Of a stretch of 21,783 nt of DNA, positions 1-6,865 are shown in pieces. Each line of letters starts with the position of its first letter. Position 1 is the stretch's first letter. The notes under the pieces are model-generated. The model saw only the letters and a program-made list of their open reading frames with translations. It had not been told where the DNA came from and did no database searches. Source of the stretch: an uncultured Collinsella sp. (GTDB lineage Bacteria; Actinomycetota; Coriobacteriia; Coriobacteriales; Coriobacteriaceae); NCBI GenBank assembly GCA_900549535.1, contig UROR01000025.1, positions 1 to 21,783 of the forward strand, read 5' to 3'. The position numbers were made by a program, and so were the translations under genes.

Positions 1-733
1 CCGTGCGGTGGCAGCCTGTCCCGTGCCTGTGGTAACGGGTATTGGGCATGAGCCCGATACCTCGATTTGCGACATGGTGAGCGACCGTCGCGCCTCTACG
101 CCCACGGCGGCGGCAGAATCGGTGGCACCGGCTATGACGGAGTTGGCCGACGTGCTCGAGGCGCGCCATCAGCGTCTGGGCGCCGCGATGGCTTCGATGA
201 TCGGGTCGGATCAGGTCGATCTGGAAATGCTCGACCAGCGCGGTCGTCGTGCCTGGGGCACCTATACGGCTCGCTTGGGCGATGCCCTCGATGCAGCCGC
301 GTGCCGCCCGTGCCTCAATGACCCAACGTTTATGGTCGAGCGTCGCGAGTCTGAGCTTGCCCTGACGGCCGATCGACTGTCGGGCGCCATCGTACGCTCG
401 GTCGGGACATTCCGCTCCAACTTTGAGCGCCTGCCCGAGCGTCTGGTTGCAAGCACCTCGGGGCTCGATGGCAAACGCCATGCGCTCACGCTTGCGAGTT
501 CCCGTCTGGAGCATCAGGGGCGCACAATGCTCAACAAGTCAGCGTCCGACTTGGGCCGTGCAGCGGCTTCGCTCGATGCCCTGTCGCCGCTCAAGGTGCT
601 TGCCCGCGGTTACTCCATCGCGTACAGCGATGACGGTGTGGCTACGAGTGCCAAGACCTTTAATCCCGGCGACGCCATTCGCGTGCGCATGGCAGACGGC
701 AACGTGTCGGCAACCGTCAATACGGTCGAATAG
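1..733 (+). CDS. xseA: Exodeoxyribonuclease VII large subunit, C-terminal part (5' end outside window)
   Basis: Large subunit of exonuclease VII, which degrades single-stranded DNA to short oligonucleotides in the cytoplasm together with XseB. The reading frame is open from base 2 and enters the window mid-gene; about 243 residues are visible. The first residues show the conserved segment ACPVPVVTGIGHEPDTSICD followed by R-A-S-T-P-T-A-A-A-E, typical of the XseA catalytic region. The remainder is a long helical, Arg/Leu/Ala-rich stretch, as expected for the coiled-coil arm, ending in the family-typical segment L-S-P-L-K-V-L-A-R-G-Y-S. The apparent GTG start at base 8 is only an internal codon. 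xseB follows after 42 bp on the same strand, so the two subunits are probably co-transcribed. Confidence 0.95.
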   Translation, partial: RAVAACPVPVVTGIGHEPDTSICDMVSDRRASTPTAAAESVAPAMTELADVLEARHQRLGAAMASMIGSDQVDLEMLDQRGRRAWGTYTARLGDALDAAACRPCLNDPTFMVERRESELALTADRLSGAIVRSVGTFRSNFERLPERLVASTSGLDGKRHALTLASSRLEHQGRTMLNKSASDLGRAAASLDALSPLKVLARGYSIAYSDDGVATSAKTFNPGDAIRVRMADGNVSATVNTVE

Positions 734-775
734 ACCGCGTTTCACAGTGATAGACCTTTAGGAAAGGAAACAGAT

Positions 776-1042
776 ATGGCAGAGAAGACCCCGGTCGAGC
801 AGCTTACGTACAAGCAGGCCTCGCAGGAGCTGGAGCTCATCATCCGCAGCCTGGAGTCGGGCGATATGGAGCTTGAGGAGTCGCTCGAGAGCTATACCCG
901 CGGCGTCGAGCTCCTCAAGAGCCTGCGCACCCGCCTGTCCGATGCCGAGCAGAAGGTCTCGGTGCTCCTTAAGGACGTCGACGGCAACGACGTGCTCGCC
1001 GACGGCGAAGCCGCCAACACCGACGACAACCTCTCGTTCTAA
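776..1042 (+). CDS. xseB: Exodeoxyribonuclease VII small subunit
   Basis: Small subunit of exonuclease VII, the partner of XseA; several copies coat the long helical arm of the large subunit. The 88-residue product has the expected size (about 70-90) and the family signature: an N-terminal Y-K-Q-A-S-Q-E-L-E-L-I-I-R-S-L-E-S-G helix followed by MELEESLESYTRGVELLKSL, giving two helices. The C-terminus is acidic and low in complexity, as is common. The ATG is preceded by a GGAAAGGAAAC ribosome site. It sits 42 bp after xseA with no terminator between, consistent with an xseAB operon. The HIT gene follows 49 bp later. Confidence 0.95.
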   Translation: MAEKTPVEQLTYKQASQELELIIRSLESGDMELEESLESYTRGVELLKSLRTRLSDAEQKVSVLLKDVDGNDVLADGEAANTDDNLSF

Positions 1043-1056
1043 CCATCCCGACCAAA

Positions 1057-1062
1057 TATAAT
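1057..1062 (+). promoter_or_regulatory. Possible -10 box upstream of the HIT gene
   Basis: A perfect TATAAT hexamer lies in the 49-bp gap between xseB and the HIT gene, inside a small imperfect hairpin (GACCAA / TTGGTC, 1050-1072). No good -35 is visible 16-18 bp upstream, so this could be chance or a weak internal promoter. Read-through from xseAB is equally possible. Confidence 0.25.
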
Positions 1063-1091
1063 TACCTTGGTCTGCGAGAAAGGAACCAACC

Positions 1092-1427
1092 ATGTGTGAT
1101 TGCATCTTCTGCAAAATTGCCAACCACGAGATCCCCTCGACCGTTGTCTATGAGGACGATCAGGTCATCGCGTTCGACGACCTCAATCCCCAGGCGCCGG
1201 TCCACACGCTCGTGATCCCCAAGAAGCACTACAGTGACATCGCCGACAACGTGCCTGCCGAGACCATGGGCGCCATGGCTCACGCCATCCAAGAGGTCGC
1301 CAAGGCCAAGGGCTTGGAGGACGGTTTCCGCGTCATCTCCAACAAGGGCGTCAACGCCGGCCAGACCGTCATGCACTTCCACATGCACGTCCTCGGCGGC
1401 AAGAACCTGGGCGAGAACCTCATCTGA
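1092..1427 (+). CDS. HIT-family (HinT-like) purine nucleotide hydrolase
   Basis: Histidine-triad protein, a small cytoplasmic enzyme that hydrolyses nucleoside phosphoramidates and related AMP derivatives. The 111-residue product has the usual HinT length. Visible signatures are the N-terminal C-I-F-C-K-I (Cys4 and Cys7, a frequent zinc pair with downstream histidines), the A-F-D-D-L-N-P-Q-A-P-V-H-T-L-V-I-P-K segment at about 33-50, and the catalytic triad H95-F-H97-M-H99-V followed by L-G-G. The ribosome site GAGAAAGGAACC precedes the ATG. A strong hairpin follows. It may be read with xseAB or from its own weak promoter. The exact substrate cannot be told from sequence. Confidence 0.93.
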   Translation: MCDCIFCKIANHEIPSTVVYEDDQVIAFDDLNPQAPVHTLVIPKKHYSDIADNVPAETMGAMAHAIQEVAKAKGLEDGFRVISNKGVNAGQTVMHFHMHVLGGKNLGENLI

Positions 1428-1487
1428 GGACGCATCTTCCGTGCAATGAAACGGAAGCTCAGGCATCGATAACTTATATATCAACGC

Positions 1488-1521
1488 AATAAACCCGAGC
1501 GCGAGGGCGTTTGGGTTTATT
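1488..1521 (+). terminator. Rho-independent terminator between HIT gene and first acetate kinase
   Basis: AATAAACCCGAGCGC (1488-1502) pairs with GCGTTTGGGTTTATT (1507-1521) over 15 positions, two of them G-U, closing a GAGG loop. The 3' arm is T-rich and runs into TATT. This separates xseAB-HIT from the acetate kinase genes. Confidence 0.75.
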
Positions 1522-1574
1522 ATTGAAGCGTATGTAACCTGGCGGCGCCACACCGCCTGTTAGTAGGGAGACAC

Positions 1575-2753
1575 ATGAACGTTCTGGTCGTCAACGCAGG
1601 ATCTTCGACCCTTAAGTATCAGGTCATCGATACCAAGTCCCACAAGGTGTCCGCAAAGGGCTCCTGCGAGCGCGTCTGCTTTACCGGCGGTACCTTCACC
1701 CACGCTGCCAACGGCTCCAAGAAGGTGACCGAGAACATCGAGTTCCCCGACCACAAGGTCGCCATCGAGGTCGTCCTGAAGGACCTCGAGGCCAACGGCG
1801 TCAAGATCGAGGGCATCGGCCACCGTATCGTTCAGGGCGGCTGGTACTTCGGTGATTCCTCCCTCGTCGACGAGGACGTCCTCGCCAAGATCCGCGAGGT
1901 CGCTCCGCTCGCCCCGCTGCACAACAACCCCGAGGCCAACGTTATCGAGTACTGCCTCGAGCAGTATCCCGACCTGCCCAACGTCACGGTCTACGACACT
2001 GCTTTCCACTTCAATATGCCCGAGGTCGCCAAGACCTACGCCCTGCCCAAGGACGTCTGCGACAAGCTGCACATCCGTAAGTACGGCGCCCACGGCACCA
2101 GCTACCGCTACATCTCCAAGAAGGTCGCCGAGATGACCAACGGCGAGGCCCGCAAGGTCGTCGTGTGCCACATCGGTTCCGGCGCTTCCCTGTGCGCCAT
2201 CGAGGACGGCAAGTGCATGGACACCACCATGGGCTTGACGCCGCTCGACGGCGTTATGATGGGCACCCGCTGCGGCTCCATCGACCCGGCTACCGTGTGC
2301 TACCTGCAGCGCGAGGGCGGCTACACCTTCGACGAGGTCGACGAGATGATGAACAAGAAGTCCGGCCTTTTGGCTGTGACCGGCGGCAAGACCAACGACT
2401 GCCGCAACGTTGAGGAGCTCGCCGCTGCCGGCGACCCCGAGGCCCAGCTCGCCTTCGATATGTTCGTCTACAAGATTGCCGCCAAGGCCGCCGAGATGGC
2501 CACTTCCATGTGCGGCATGGACACCCTGGTCTTTACCGCCGGCATCGGTGAGCACGCTCCGGCTGTCCGCGCCGGCGTGGCCGACCGTCTGGCCTTTATG
2601 GGCGTCAAGATGGACCATGCCCGCAACGCCCTGCGCGGCGACGGCGCTTGGTGCCTGTCCGCCAAGGATTCCAAGGTCAAGATCTTCGTCATCCCCACGG
2701 ATGAGGAGTTCATGATCGCTTCCGACGTCGAGCGCATCGTCAGCGGTAAGTAA
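1575..2753 (+). CDS. ackA: Acetate kinase paralogue 1, with atypical active-site residues
   Basis: Member of the acetate kinase family (ASKHA fold), which converts acetyl phosphate plus ADP to acetate plus ATP. At 392 residues it is full length. Family landmarks: VNAGSSTLKY (6-15), R84 in H-R-I-V-Q-G-G, D141 in Y-D-T-A-F-H, H173 in G-A-H-G-T-S, R232 in T-R-C-G-S-I-D-P, P-T-D-E-E near the end. It differs from canonical enzymes at positions the neighbouring paralogue keeps: Thr12 for Ser in N-A-G-S-S-S, Tyr177 for His in H-G-T-S-H, Ser202 for Asn in H-L-G-N-G, and His327 for Asn in G-I-G-E-N. Codons are strongly C-ending (AAG, GTC, GAC, ATC), suggesting high expression rather than decay. The ribosome site AGGGAG lies a few bases upstream. 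It may be the main acetate kinase with a tuned site, or a kinase for another short-chain acid or phosphoryl donor; sequence cannot decide. Confidence 0.93.
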   Translation: MNVLVVNAGSSTLKYQVIDTKSHKVSAKGSCERVCFTGGTFTHAANGSKKVTENIEFPDHKVAIEVVLKDLEANGVKIEGIGHRIVQGGWYFGDSSLVDEDVLAKIREVAPLAPLHNNPEANVIEYCLEQYPDLPNVTVYDTAFHFNMPEVAKTYALPKDVCDKLHIRKYGAHGTSYRYISKKVAEMTNGEARKVVVCHIGSGASLCAIEDGKCMDTTMGLTPLDGVMMGTRCGSIDPATVCYLQREGGYTFDEVDEMMNKKSGLLAVTGGKTNDCRNVEELAAAGDPEAQLAFDMFVYKIAAKAAEMATSMCGMDTLVFTAGIGEHAPAVRAGVADRLAFMGVKMDHARNALRGDGAWCLSAKDSKVKIFVIPTDEEFMIASDVERIVSGK

Positions 2754-2767
2754 TTGATGCAAGGGGA

Positions 2768-2804
2768 GGGGACTGGATGGCCTTGTGCCGTTCAGCCCCC
2801 TTTT
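2768..2804 (+). terminator. Terminator between the two acetate kinase genes
   Basis: GGGGACTGGA (2768-2777) pairs with TTCAGCCCCC (2791-2800) with one A/C mismatch and a G-U pair, with a small inner GGC/GCC stem, followed by TTTT. It suggests the two kinase genes are separately transcribed; the 115 bp after it, AT-rich with AT boxes, must then hold the promoter for the second gene, though I cannot pick a convincing -35/-10 pair. Confidence 0.6.
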
Positions 2805-2917
2805 ATGCTTTTTGGGCGAAGAGCCTAATAGATATTTATTGAATTCTGATAACTTCTTATTAAGGGTACGGCCGCCTTATAGGTTTGCCGACCGTACTGT
2901 AATCACGAAGGAGTCTC

Positions 2918-4096
2918 ATGAACGTACTTGTTGTCAACGCCGGCAGCTCGAGCCTTAAATATCAGCTTTTGGATACCGATACCCGCGAGGTTTTCGCCAA
3001 GGGCAACTGCGAGCGTATCGGATCGGAGATGGGCATCTTTGGTCACTCCGAGAACGGTGGCACCAAGCAGACCGAGGAGATTCCTTTTCCCGATCATCGC
3101 TGCGCCATTGCGCGCGTGCTCGAGGAGCTCGAGAAGACCGACTTTACGATCGATGGCATCGGCCACCGTATCGTTCAGGGCGGCTGGCACTTTGACGATT
3201 CCGCGGTCGTCGACGACGAGGTCATGGCTAAGATCCTTGAGGTGGCCCCGCTCGCCCCGCTGCACAATTACGGCGAGGCCGCGGCAATCGAATATTGCCG
3301 CGAGAAGTATCCGGAGCTGCCCAACGTGGCCGTCTTCGACACCTCGTTCCACATGACCATGCCCGAGGTCGCCTACACCTACGCGCTGCCCAAGGACGTG
3401 TGCGACAAGTACCACGTGCGCAAGTACGGCGCGCACGGTACGAGCCACCGTTACGAGTGGATGATGGCCAAGGAGATCCTGGGTACGCGCTGCCACCGTC
3501 TGCTTTCGTGCCATCTGGGCAACGGTGCTTCGCTCGCTGCCATTGAGGACGGCGTGTGCCGCGATACTACGATGGGCCTCACGCCGCTCGACGGCCTGAT
3601 GATGGGCACCCGTTGTGGTTCCATTGACCCGGCCACCGTGTGCTATCTTCAGCGCGAGGGCGGCTACAGCTACCAGGAAGTCGACGACATGATGAACAAG
3701 CAGTCCGGTCTGCTTGCCATTTCGGGCATCTCCAACGATGCCCGTGACATCCGTACGCGCGCCTCTGAGGGTGACGAGCGCTGCCTGCTCGCCTTCGATA
3801 TGTTCGCCTACAAGGCCATGCAGCAGGCCGGTTCCATGATCGCCTCCATGGCGGGCGTGGACACCATTACCTTTACCGCCGGCATCGGCGAGAACGACTT
3901 GTCGATCCGCAAGGCCTTCTGCGACTGCTTTGAATGGCTGGGCGTACGCATCGACAACAACAAGAACCGCGAGGCCGTGGGTAACGGCCCGCAGGTCATC
4001 AGCGCCGCCGGCTCTTCCGTCACGGTCATGGTCATCCCCACCGACGAGGAATACATGATCGCCCACGACGTCGAGCGTCTGACCAAGAACAACTAA
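2918..4096 (+). CDS. ackA: Acetate kinase paralogue 2, canonical active site
   Basis: Acetate kinase, 392 residues, co-linear with the upstream paralogue. It keeps the classic motifs: VNAGSSSLKY (6-15), R84, D141 in F-D-T-S-F-H, H173 and H177 in G-A-H-G-T-S-H, N202 in C-H-L-G-N-G-A-S-L, R232, G-I-G-E-N (323-327) and P-T-D-E-E near the C-terminus. It should catalyse acetyl phosphate + ADP to acetate + ATP, working with Pta encoded convergently downstream. The ribosome site GAAGGAG lies 6 bases before the ATG. Codon use is more mixed than in paralogue 1, suggesting lower expression. The two genes clearly arose by tandem duplication but have diverged considerably. A strong terminator follows. 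Confidence 0.95.
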   Translation: MNVLVVNAGSSSLKYQLLDTDTREVFAKGNCERIGSEMGIFGHSENGGTKQTEEIPFPDHRCAIARVLEELEKTDFTIDGIGHRIVQGGWHFDDSAVVDDEVMAKILEVAPLAPLHNYGEAAAIEYCREKYPELPNVAVFDTSFHMTMPEVAYTYALPKDVCDKYHVRKYGAHGTSHRYEWMMAKEILGTRCHRLLSCHLGNGASLAAIEDGVCRDTTMGLTPLDGLMMGTRCGSIDPATVCYLQREGGYSYQEVDDMMNKQSGLLAISGISNDARDIRTRASEGDERCLLAFDMFAYKAMQQAGSMIASMAGVDTITFTAGIGENDLSIRKAFCDCFEWLGVRIDNNKNREAVGNGPQVISAAGSSVTVMVIPTDEEYMIAHDVERLTKNN

Positions 4097-4118
4097 CATA
4101 TTCGTCTGTAATTGACAA

Positions 4119-4154
4119 AAAGGCCTCCAGAGCAACAGCTCCGGAGGCCTTTCT
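4119..4154 (+). terminator. Terminator of acetate kinase paralogue 2
   Basis: AAAGGCCTCCAGAGC (4119-4133) and GCTCCGGAGGCCTTT (4138-4152) pair over 15 positions with a single mismatch around an AACA loop, ending in TTTCT. The A-rich 5' side means it could also work on the other strand. Confidence 0.85.
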
Positions 4155-4155
4155 A

Positions 4156-4303
4156 CTAGCAGGCGGAAATTCCAGTCCCAAAGTGATCGTCACCAGCAAC
4201 GCCTGCTCTTTCAGCAACGACACCCATTCGTTCAGGATTCTCAGCCCCAGCTCGTAGTCAAGCCGCCGTCCATTCCAGATGCCCTGAATGCTGCGTGGCG
4301 GTA
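4156..4303. other. Intergenic stretch, no assigned gene; possible minus-strand coding remnant
   Basis: These 148 bp between the ackA terminator and the nested hairpin carry no gene I recognise. On the minus strand one frame is open throughout and reads like real protein, including Q-G-I-W-N-G-R-R-L-D-Y-E-L-G-L-R-I-L-N-E-W-V-S-L followed by hydrophobic residues. It has no ribosome site and runs on through the terminator without a sensible end. It could be the remnant of a lost gene or chance in GC-rich DNA. Confidence 0.3.
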
Positions 4304-4434
4304 GAAGGCCGTACGGGCTAACCCCTGAAAACAATCCGCAGACCAGAAACGCCCCCGTTCGTAGCTCCGGAGGAGCAGAACGGGGGCGTTTCATTGGTCG
4401 AGGACGTTTTCAGGGGTTAGCCCGTACGGCCTTC
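4304..4434 (+). repeat. Nested-hairpin element E1 (29-bp perfect outer arms)
   Basis: Outer arms 4304-4332 and 4406-4434 are perfect inverted repeats of 29 bp. Inside lie a linker with CCGCA (4336-4340), stem GACCA/TGGTC (4341-4345 / 4395-4399), a perfect 15-bp GC-rich stem (4346-4360 / 4378-4392), an inner GCTCC/GGAGC stem (4364-4368 / 4372-4376), and a linker AGGAC (4401-4405). The inner 15-bp stem with flanking TTTC could end transcription of pta on the minus strand. The same plan recurs at 7912-8020 and 8115-8239, so this is more than a terminator. It lies between the convergent ackA paralogue 2 and pta. Confidence 0.8.
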
Positions 4435-4449
4435 GGGCGAGTGCGTCCG

Positions 4450-5430
4450 CTACTCAGCCATCTGAGCCTGGACGGCGGTGATGGCCACGACACCCACGAT
4501 GTCGTCGGCAGAGCAGCCGCGCGAAAGGTCGTTGACCGGCTTGGCGATGCCCTGCAGGATGGGGCCGTAGGCGTCAGCGCCAGCGAAGCGCTGGACCAGC
4601 TTGTAGCCGATGTTGCCTGCCTCGAGGTCGGGGAACACGAGCACGTTGGCCTTACCGGCGACGGAGGAGCCGGGAGCCTTGAGCTGGGCGACGGTGGGGA
4701 CGATAGCGGCATCGAGCTGCAGGTCGCCGTCGATGGCGAGCTCGGGAGCCTTCTCCTTGCAGAACTTCACGGCCTCCTGGACCTTCTTGGCGACCTCGCC
4801 ACCGGCGGAGCCCATGGTGGAGTAGGAAAGCATGGCCACGTGCGGCTCAACATTGCCCATGAAAGTGGACCAAGAGTGAGCGGAGGCGATGGCGATCTCG
4901 GAGAGCTCATCGGAGGACGGGTTGATGTTGAGGCCACAGTCGGCGAAGATCAGCGTGCCGTCGGTGCCGAACTGCGGGGTGTCGGTGCACATCACGAAGA
5001 AGGCCGAGACCAGCTTGGTGCCCGGGGCGGTCTTGAGGATCTGCAGTGCGGGGCGCAGGGTGTCGGCCGTGGAGTGGCAGGCGCCGGAGACCAGGCCGTC
5101 GGCGTCGCCCATCTTGACCATCATGGTGCCAAAGTAGGTGGCGTCCATCACCTGGGCGCGAGCCTGCTCGATGGTGACACCCTTCTTGGCGCGGAGCTCG
5201 GCAAACTTCTGCGCGTACTCCTCGTGCTTCTCGGCGTTGCGCGGGTCGATGACGGTGGCGCCGGGAACGTCGATCTCGTCAGGGTTGCCCAGGATGACGA
5301 GCTTTGCCAGGCCTTCCTCGATGATCTTGTTGGCCGCGACGATGGTGCGCGGGTCCTCGCCCTCGGGCAGGACGATGGTCTTAAGGTCGGCCTTGGCGGC
5401 AGACTTCATACGGTTTAGGAAATCGCTCAT
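4450..5430 (-). CDS. pta: Phosphate acetyltransferase
   Basis: Interconverts acetyl-CoA + phosphate and acetyl phosphate + CoA; with acetate kinase it forms the acetate/ATP branch of fermentation. The 326-residue product is the short Pta form without the N-terminal regulatory domain of enteric enzymes. Visible signatures: L-P-E-G-E-D-P-R-T (21-29), D-G-L-V-S-G-A-C-H-S-T-A-D-T (111-124), S-Y-S-T-M-G-S-A (202-209), D-G-D-L-Q-L-D-A-A-I-V-P, and V-N-D-L-S-R-G-C-S-A-D-D, in which Ser303, Arg304 and Asp310 align with the catalytic residues known from the Methanosarcina enzyme. The ATG is preceded by AAGGAGTAAC, an ideal ribosome site. Codons are C/G-ending, suggesting high expression. It converges on the ack genes instead of forming the usual pta-ackA operon. 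Confidence 0.96.
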   Translation of the reverse strand: MSDFLNRMKSAAKADLKTIVLPEGEDPRTIVAANKIIEEGLAKLVILGNPDEIDVPGATVIDPRNAEKHEEYAQKFAELRAKKGVTIEQARAQVMDATYFGTMMVKMGDADGLVSGACHSTADTLRPALQILKTAPGTKLVSAFFVMCTDTPQFGTDGTLIFADCGLNINPSSDELSEIAIASAHSWSTFMGNVEPHVAMLSYSTMGSAGGEVAKKVQEAVKFCKEKAPELAIDGDLQLDAAIVPTVAQLKAPGSSVAGKANVLVFPDLEAGNIGYKLVQRFAGADAYGPILQGIAKPVNDLSRGCSADDIVGVVAITAVQAQMAE

Positions 5431-5483
5431 GTTACTCCTTACAAGCGTTTTGCTAAGCTCCAGGCGCCCGGCTGTTCACGAAT

Positions 5484-5504
5484 AAACCCGCTGCTAGCGG
5501 GTTT
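5484..5504. terminator. Hairpin in the pta leader
   Basis: AAACCCGC (5484-5491) pairs perfectly with GCGGGTTT (5497-5504) around TGCTA. Read on the minus strand it ends in GGGTTTATTC, a terminator-like shape, 54 bp before the pta start and downstream of its likely promoter. It could be a leader attenuator or a stabilising 5' hairpin. Confidence 0.45.
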
Positions 5505-5557
5505 ACCTTTCAATTATGTACGCCGCGGTGCTTGAGCTTTCCTTGTGTGGCAAGCTC

Positions 5558-5563
5558 ATTATA
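5558..5563 (-). promoter_or_regulatory. Likely -10 box for pta
   Basis: A perfect TATAAT on the minus strand, about 130 bp before the pta start. The -35 region (around 5581-5586, GCGATT) is poor. It lies back to back with the -10 of the divergent glf gene 15 bp away, so the two promoters overlap and may interfere or share control. Confidence 0.45.
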
Positions 5564-5577
5564 GGACGCATTAGCGC

Positions 5578-5583
5578 TATAAT
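5578..5583 (+). promoter_or_regulatory. Likely -10 box for glf
   Basis: A perfect TATAAT on the plus strand, 79 bp before the glf start, in an otherwise AT-rich stretch. No strong -35 is seen at the normal spacing. Confidence 0.45.
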
Positions 5584-5662
5584 CGCTCTGATAAATATGT
5601 CTCGACGTATGTTCGAGAAAAAGCCCAGTTAAAAAGCGTGTGGCTTTTGACAAGGAGTATCG

Positions 5663-6865
5663 ATGCAGATTACCTCAGGCCTGCCTGAAGGCTTTAACGC
5701 CGGCGCGTACGACATGATTGTCGTCGGTGCTGGATATGCCGGTGCCGTTTGCGCCCGCCGTCTTGCCGAGACCATCGGCTATCGTGTTGCCGTTCTGGAG
5801 CGCCGTAGCCACATTGCGGGTAACGCCTACGACTGCACTGACGAGGCGGGAATCCTGGTCCACGAGTATGGTCCGCACATCTACCATACCTTTAACGAGC
5901 GCGTCCACAATTTCCTGTCGCGCTTTACCAAGTGGACGGATTATCAGCACAAGGTGCTCGCCAACATCAACGGCACCCTTATGCCCGTGCCTTTCAACCA
6001 TGCGAGTCTCAAGCTCGCCTTTGGTGACGAGCGCGGCGAGGAGCTGTATCAGAAGCTCGTGGAGACCTTTGGCAAGGACGTCAAGGTGCCCATCATGGAG
6101 CTGCGCAAGAAGAACGACCCGGATCTTGCCGAGGTCGCCGATTACGTCTACGAGAACGTCTTTTTGCATTACACCATGAAGCAGTGGGGCCAGACGCCCG
6201 ACCAGATCGACCCCTCGATCACCGGCCGCGTTCCCATCTTTGTGGGCGATGATGACCGCTACTTCCCGCAGGCTCCCTTCCAGGGTATGCCGCAGGACGG
6301 CTACACCGCGCTGTTCGAGCATATGCTCGATCACGATTTGATCGACGTGTTCTGTGACGTAGACGCCCGTGACCTTTTCGAGATTGACGAGACTACCGTC
6401 AAGATCGACGGCAAGGTCTATGGTGGTGAGATCGTCTACACCGGTCCACTCGACGAGCTGTTCAACCTCGACCTGGGCGCGCTGCCGTACCGCACGCTCG
6501 ATATGAAGTTCGAGACGCTCGATATGGACCAGTTCCAGCCCGTGGGCACCGTCAACTACACCACGAGCGAGGACTACACGCGCATTACCGAGTTCAAGAA
6601 CATGACCGGTCAGGTTTTGCCCGGCAAGACCACCATCATGAAGGAGTACTCCAAGGCCTATACGCCCGGCTCGGGCGAGACGCCGTACTACGCTATCCTG
6701 GAGCCCGAGAACCGTGAGCTCTACGAGCGCTATCTTGAGCGCGTCCAGAACCTGACGAACTTCCACCCGGTGGGTCGTCTGGCTGAGTATCGTTACTACG
6801 ATATGGACGCCGTGACCAATTCTGCCCTCGATCTTTCGGATGAGATTATCGCCTGCCATGCATAA
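5663..6865 (+). CDS. glf: UDP-galactopyranose mutase
   Basis: FAD enzyme that converts UDP-galactopyranose to UDP-galactofuranose, the donor for galactofuranose in surface glycans. The 400-residue product has the N-terminal FAD-binding motif V-V-G-A-G-Y-A-G-A-V (20-29), E46-R-R and H-I-A-G-N-A-Y-D (50-57), and E-Y-G-P-H-I-Y-H-T (68-76), all typical of Glf. Later conserved segments are T-G-R-V-P-I-F (187-193), Y-T-G-P-L-D-E-L-F (259-267) and H-P-V-G-R-L-A-E-Y-R-Y-Y-D-M-D near the C-terminus. The ribosome site AAGGAG lies 7 bases before the ATG; the first 15 residues precede the flavin fold, and an internal Met18 is a less likely start. The gene overlaps the next glycosyltransferase by 8 bp, indicating translational coupling. 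Confidence 0.96.
   Translation: MQITSGLPEGFNAGAYDMIVVGAGYAGAVCARRLAETIGYRVAVLERRSHIAGNAYDCTDEAGILVHEYGPHIYHTFNERVHNFLSRFTKWTDYQHKVLANINGTLMPVPFNHASLKLAFGDERGEELYQKLVETFGKDVKVPIMELRKKNDPDLAEVADYVYENVFLHYTMKQWGQTPDQIDPSITGRVPIFVGDDDRYFPQAPFQGMPQDGYTALFEHMLDHDLIDVFCDVDARDLFEIDETTVKIDGKVYGGEIVYTGPLDELFNLDLGALPYRTLDMKFETLDMDQFQPVGTVNYTTSEDYTRITEFKNMTGQVLPGKTTIMKEYSKAYTPGSGETPYYAILEPENRELYERYLERVQNLTNFHPVGRLAEYRYYDMDAVTNSALDLSDEIIACHA

Noticed and set aside
1560..2762. 400-codon open frame antisense to acetate kinase paralogue 1 (a similar one lies over paralogue 2)
   Set aside because: It is a by-product of C-ending codons in the real gene, has Val/Leu/Gly/Asp-rich composition with no family motifs, and no ribosome site.
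4304..4434. Integron attC site or invertible promoter segment
   Set aside because: No attC core sites (RYYYAAC/GTTRRRY), no integrase or invertase gene nearby, and the interior is itself palindromic, so inversion would change little.
4288..5418. 376-codon frame antisense to pta
   Set aside because: Pta on the minus strand is unmistakable; the plus-strand frame starts inside element E1 and is a shadow.
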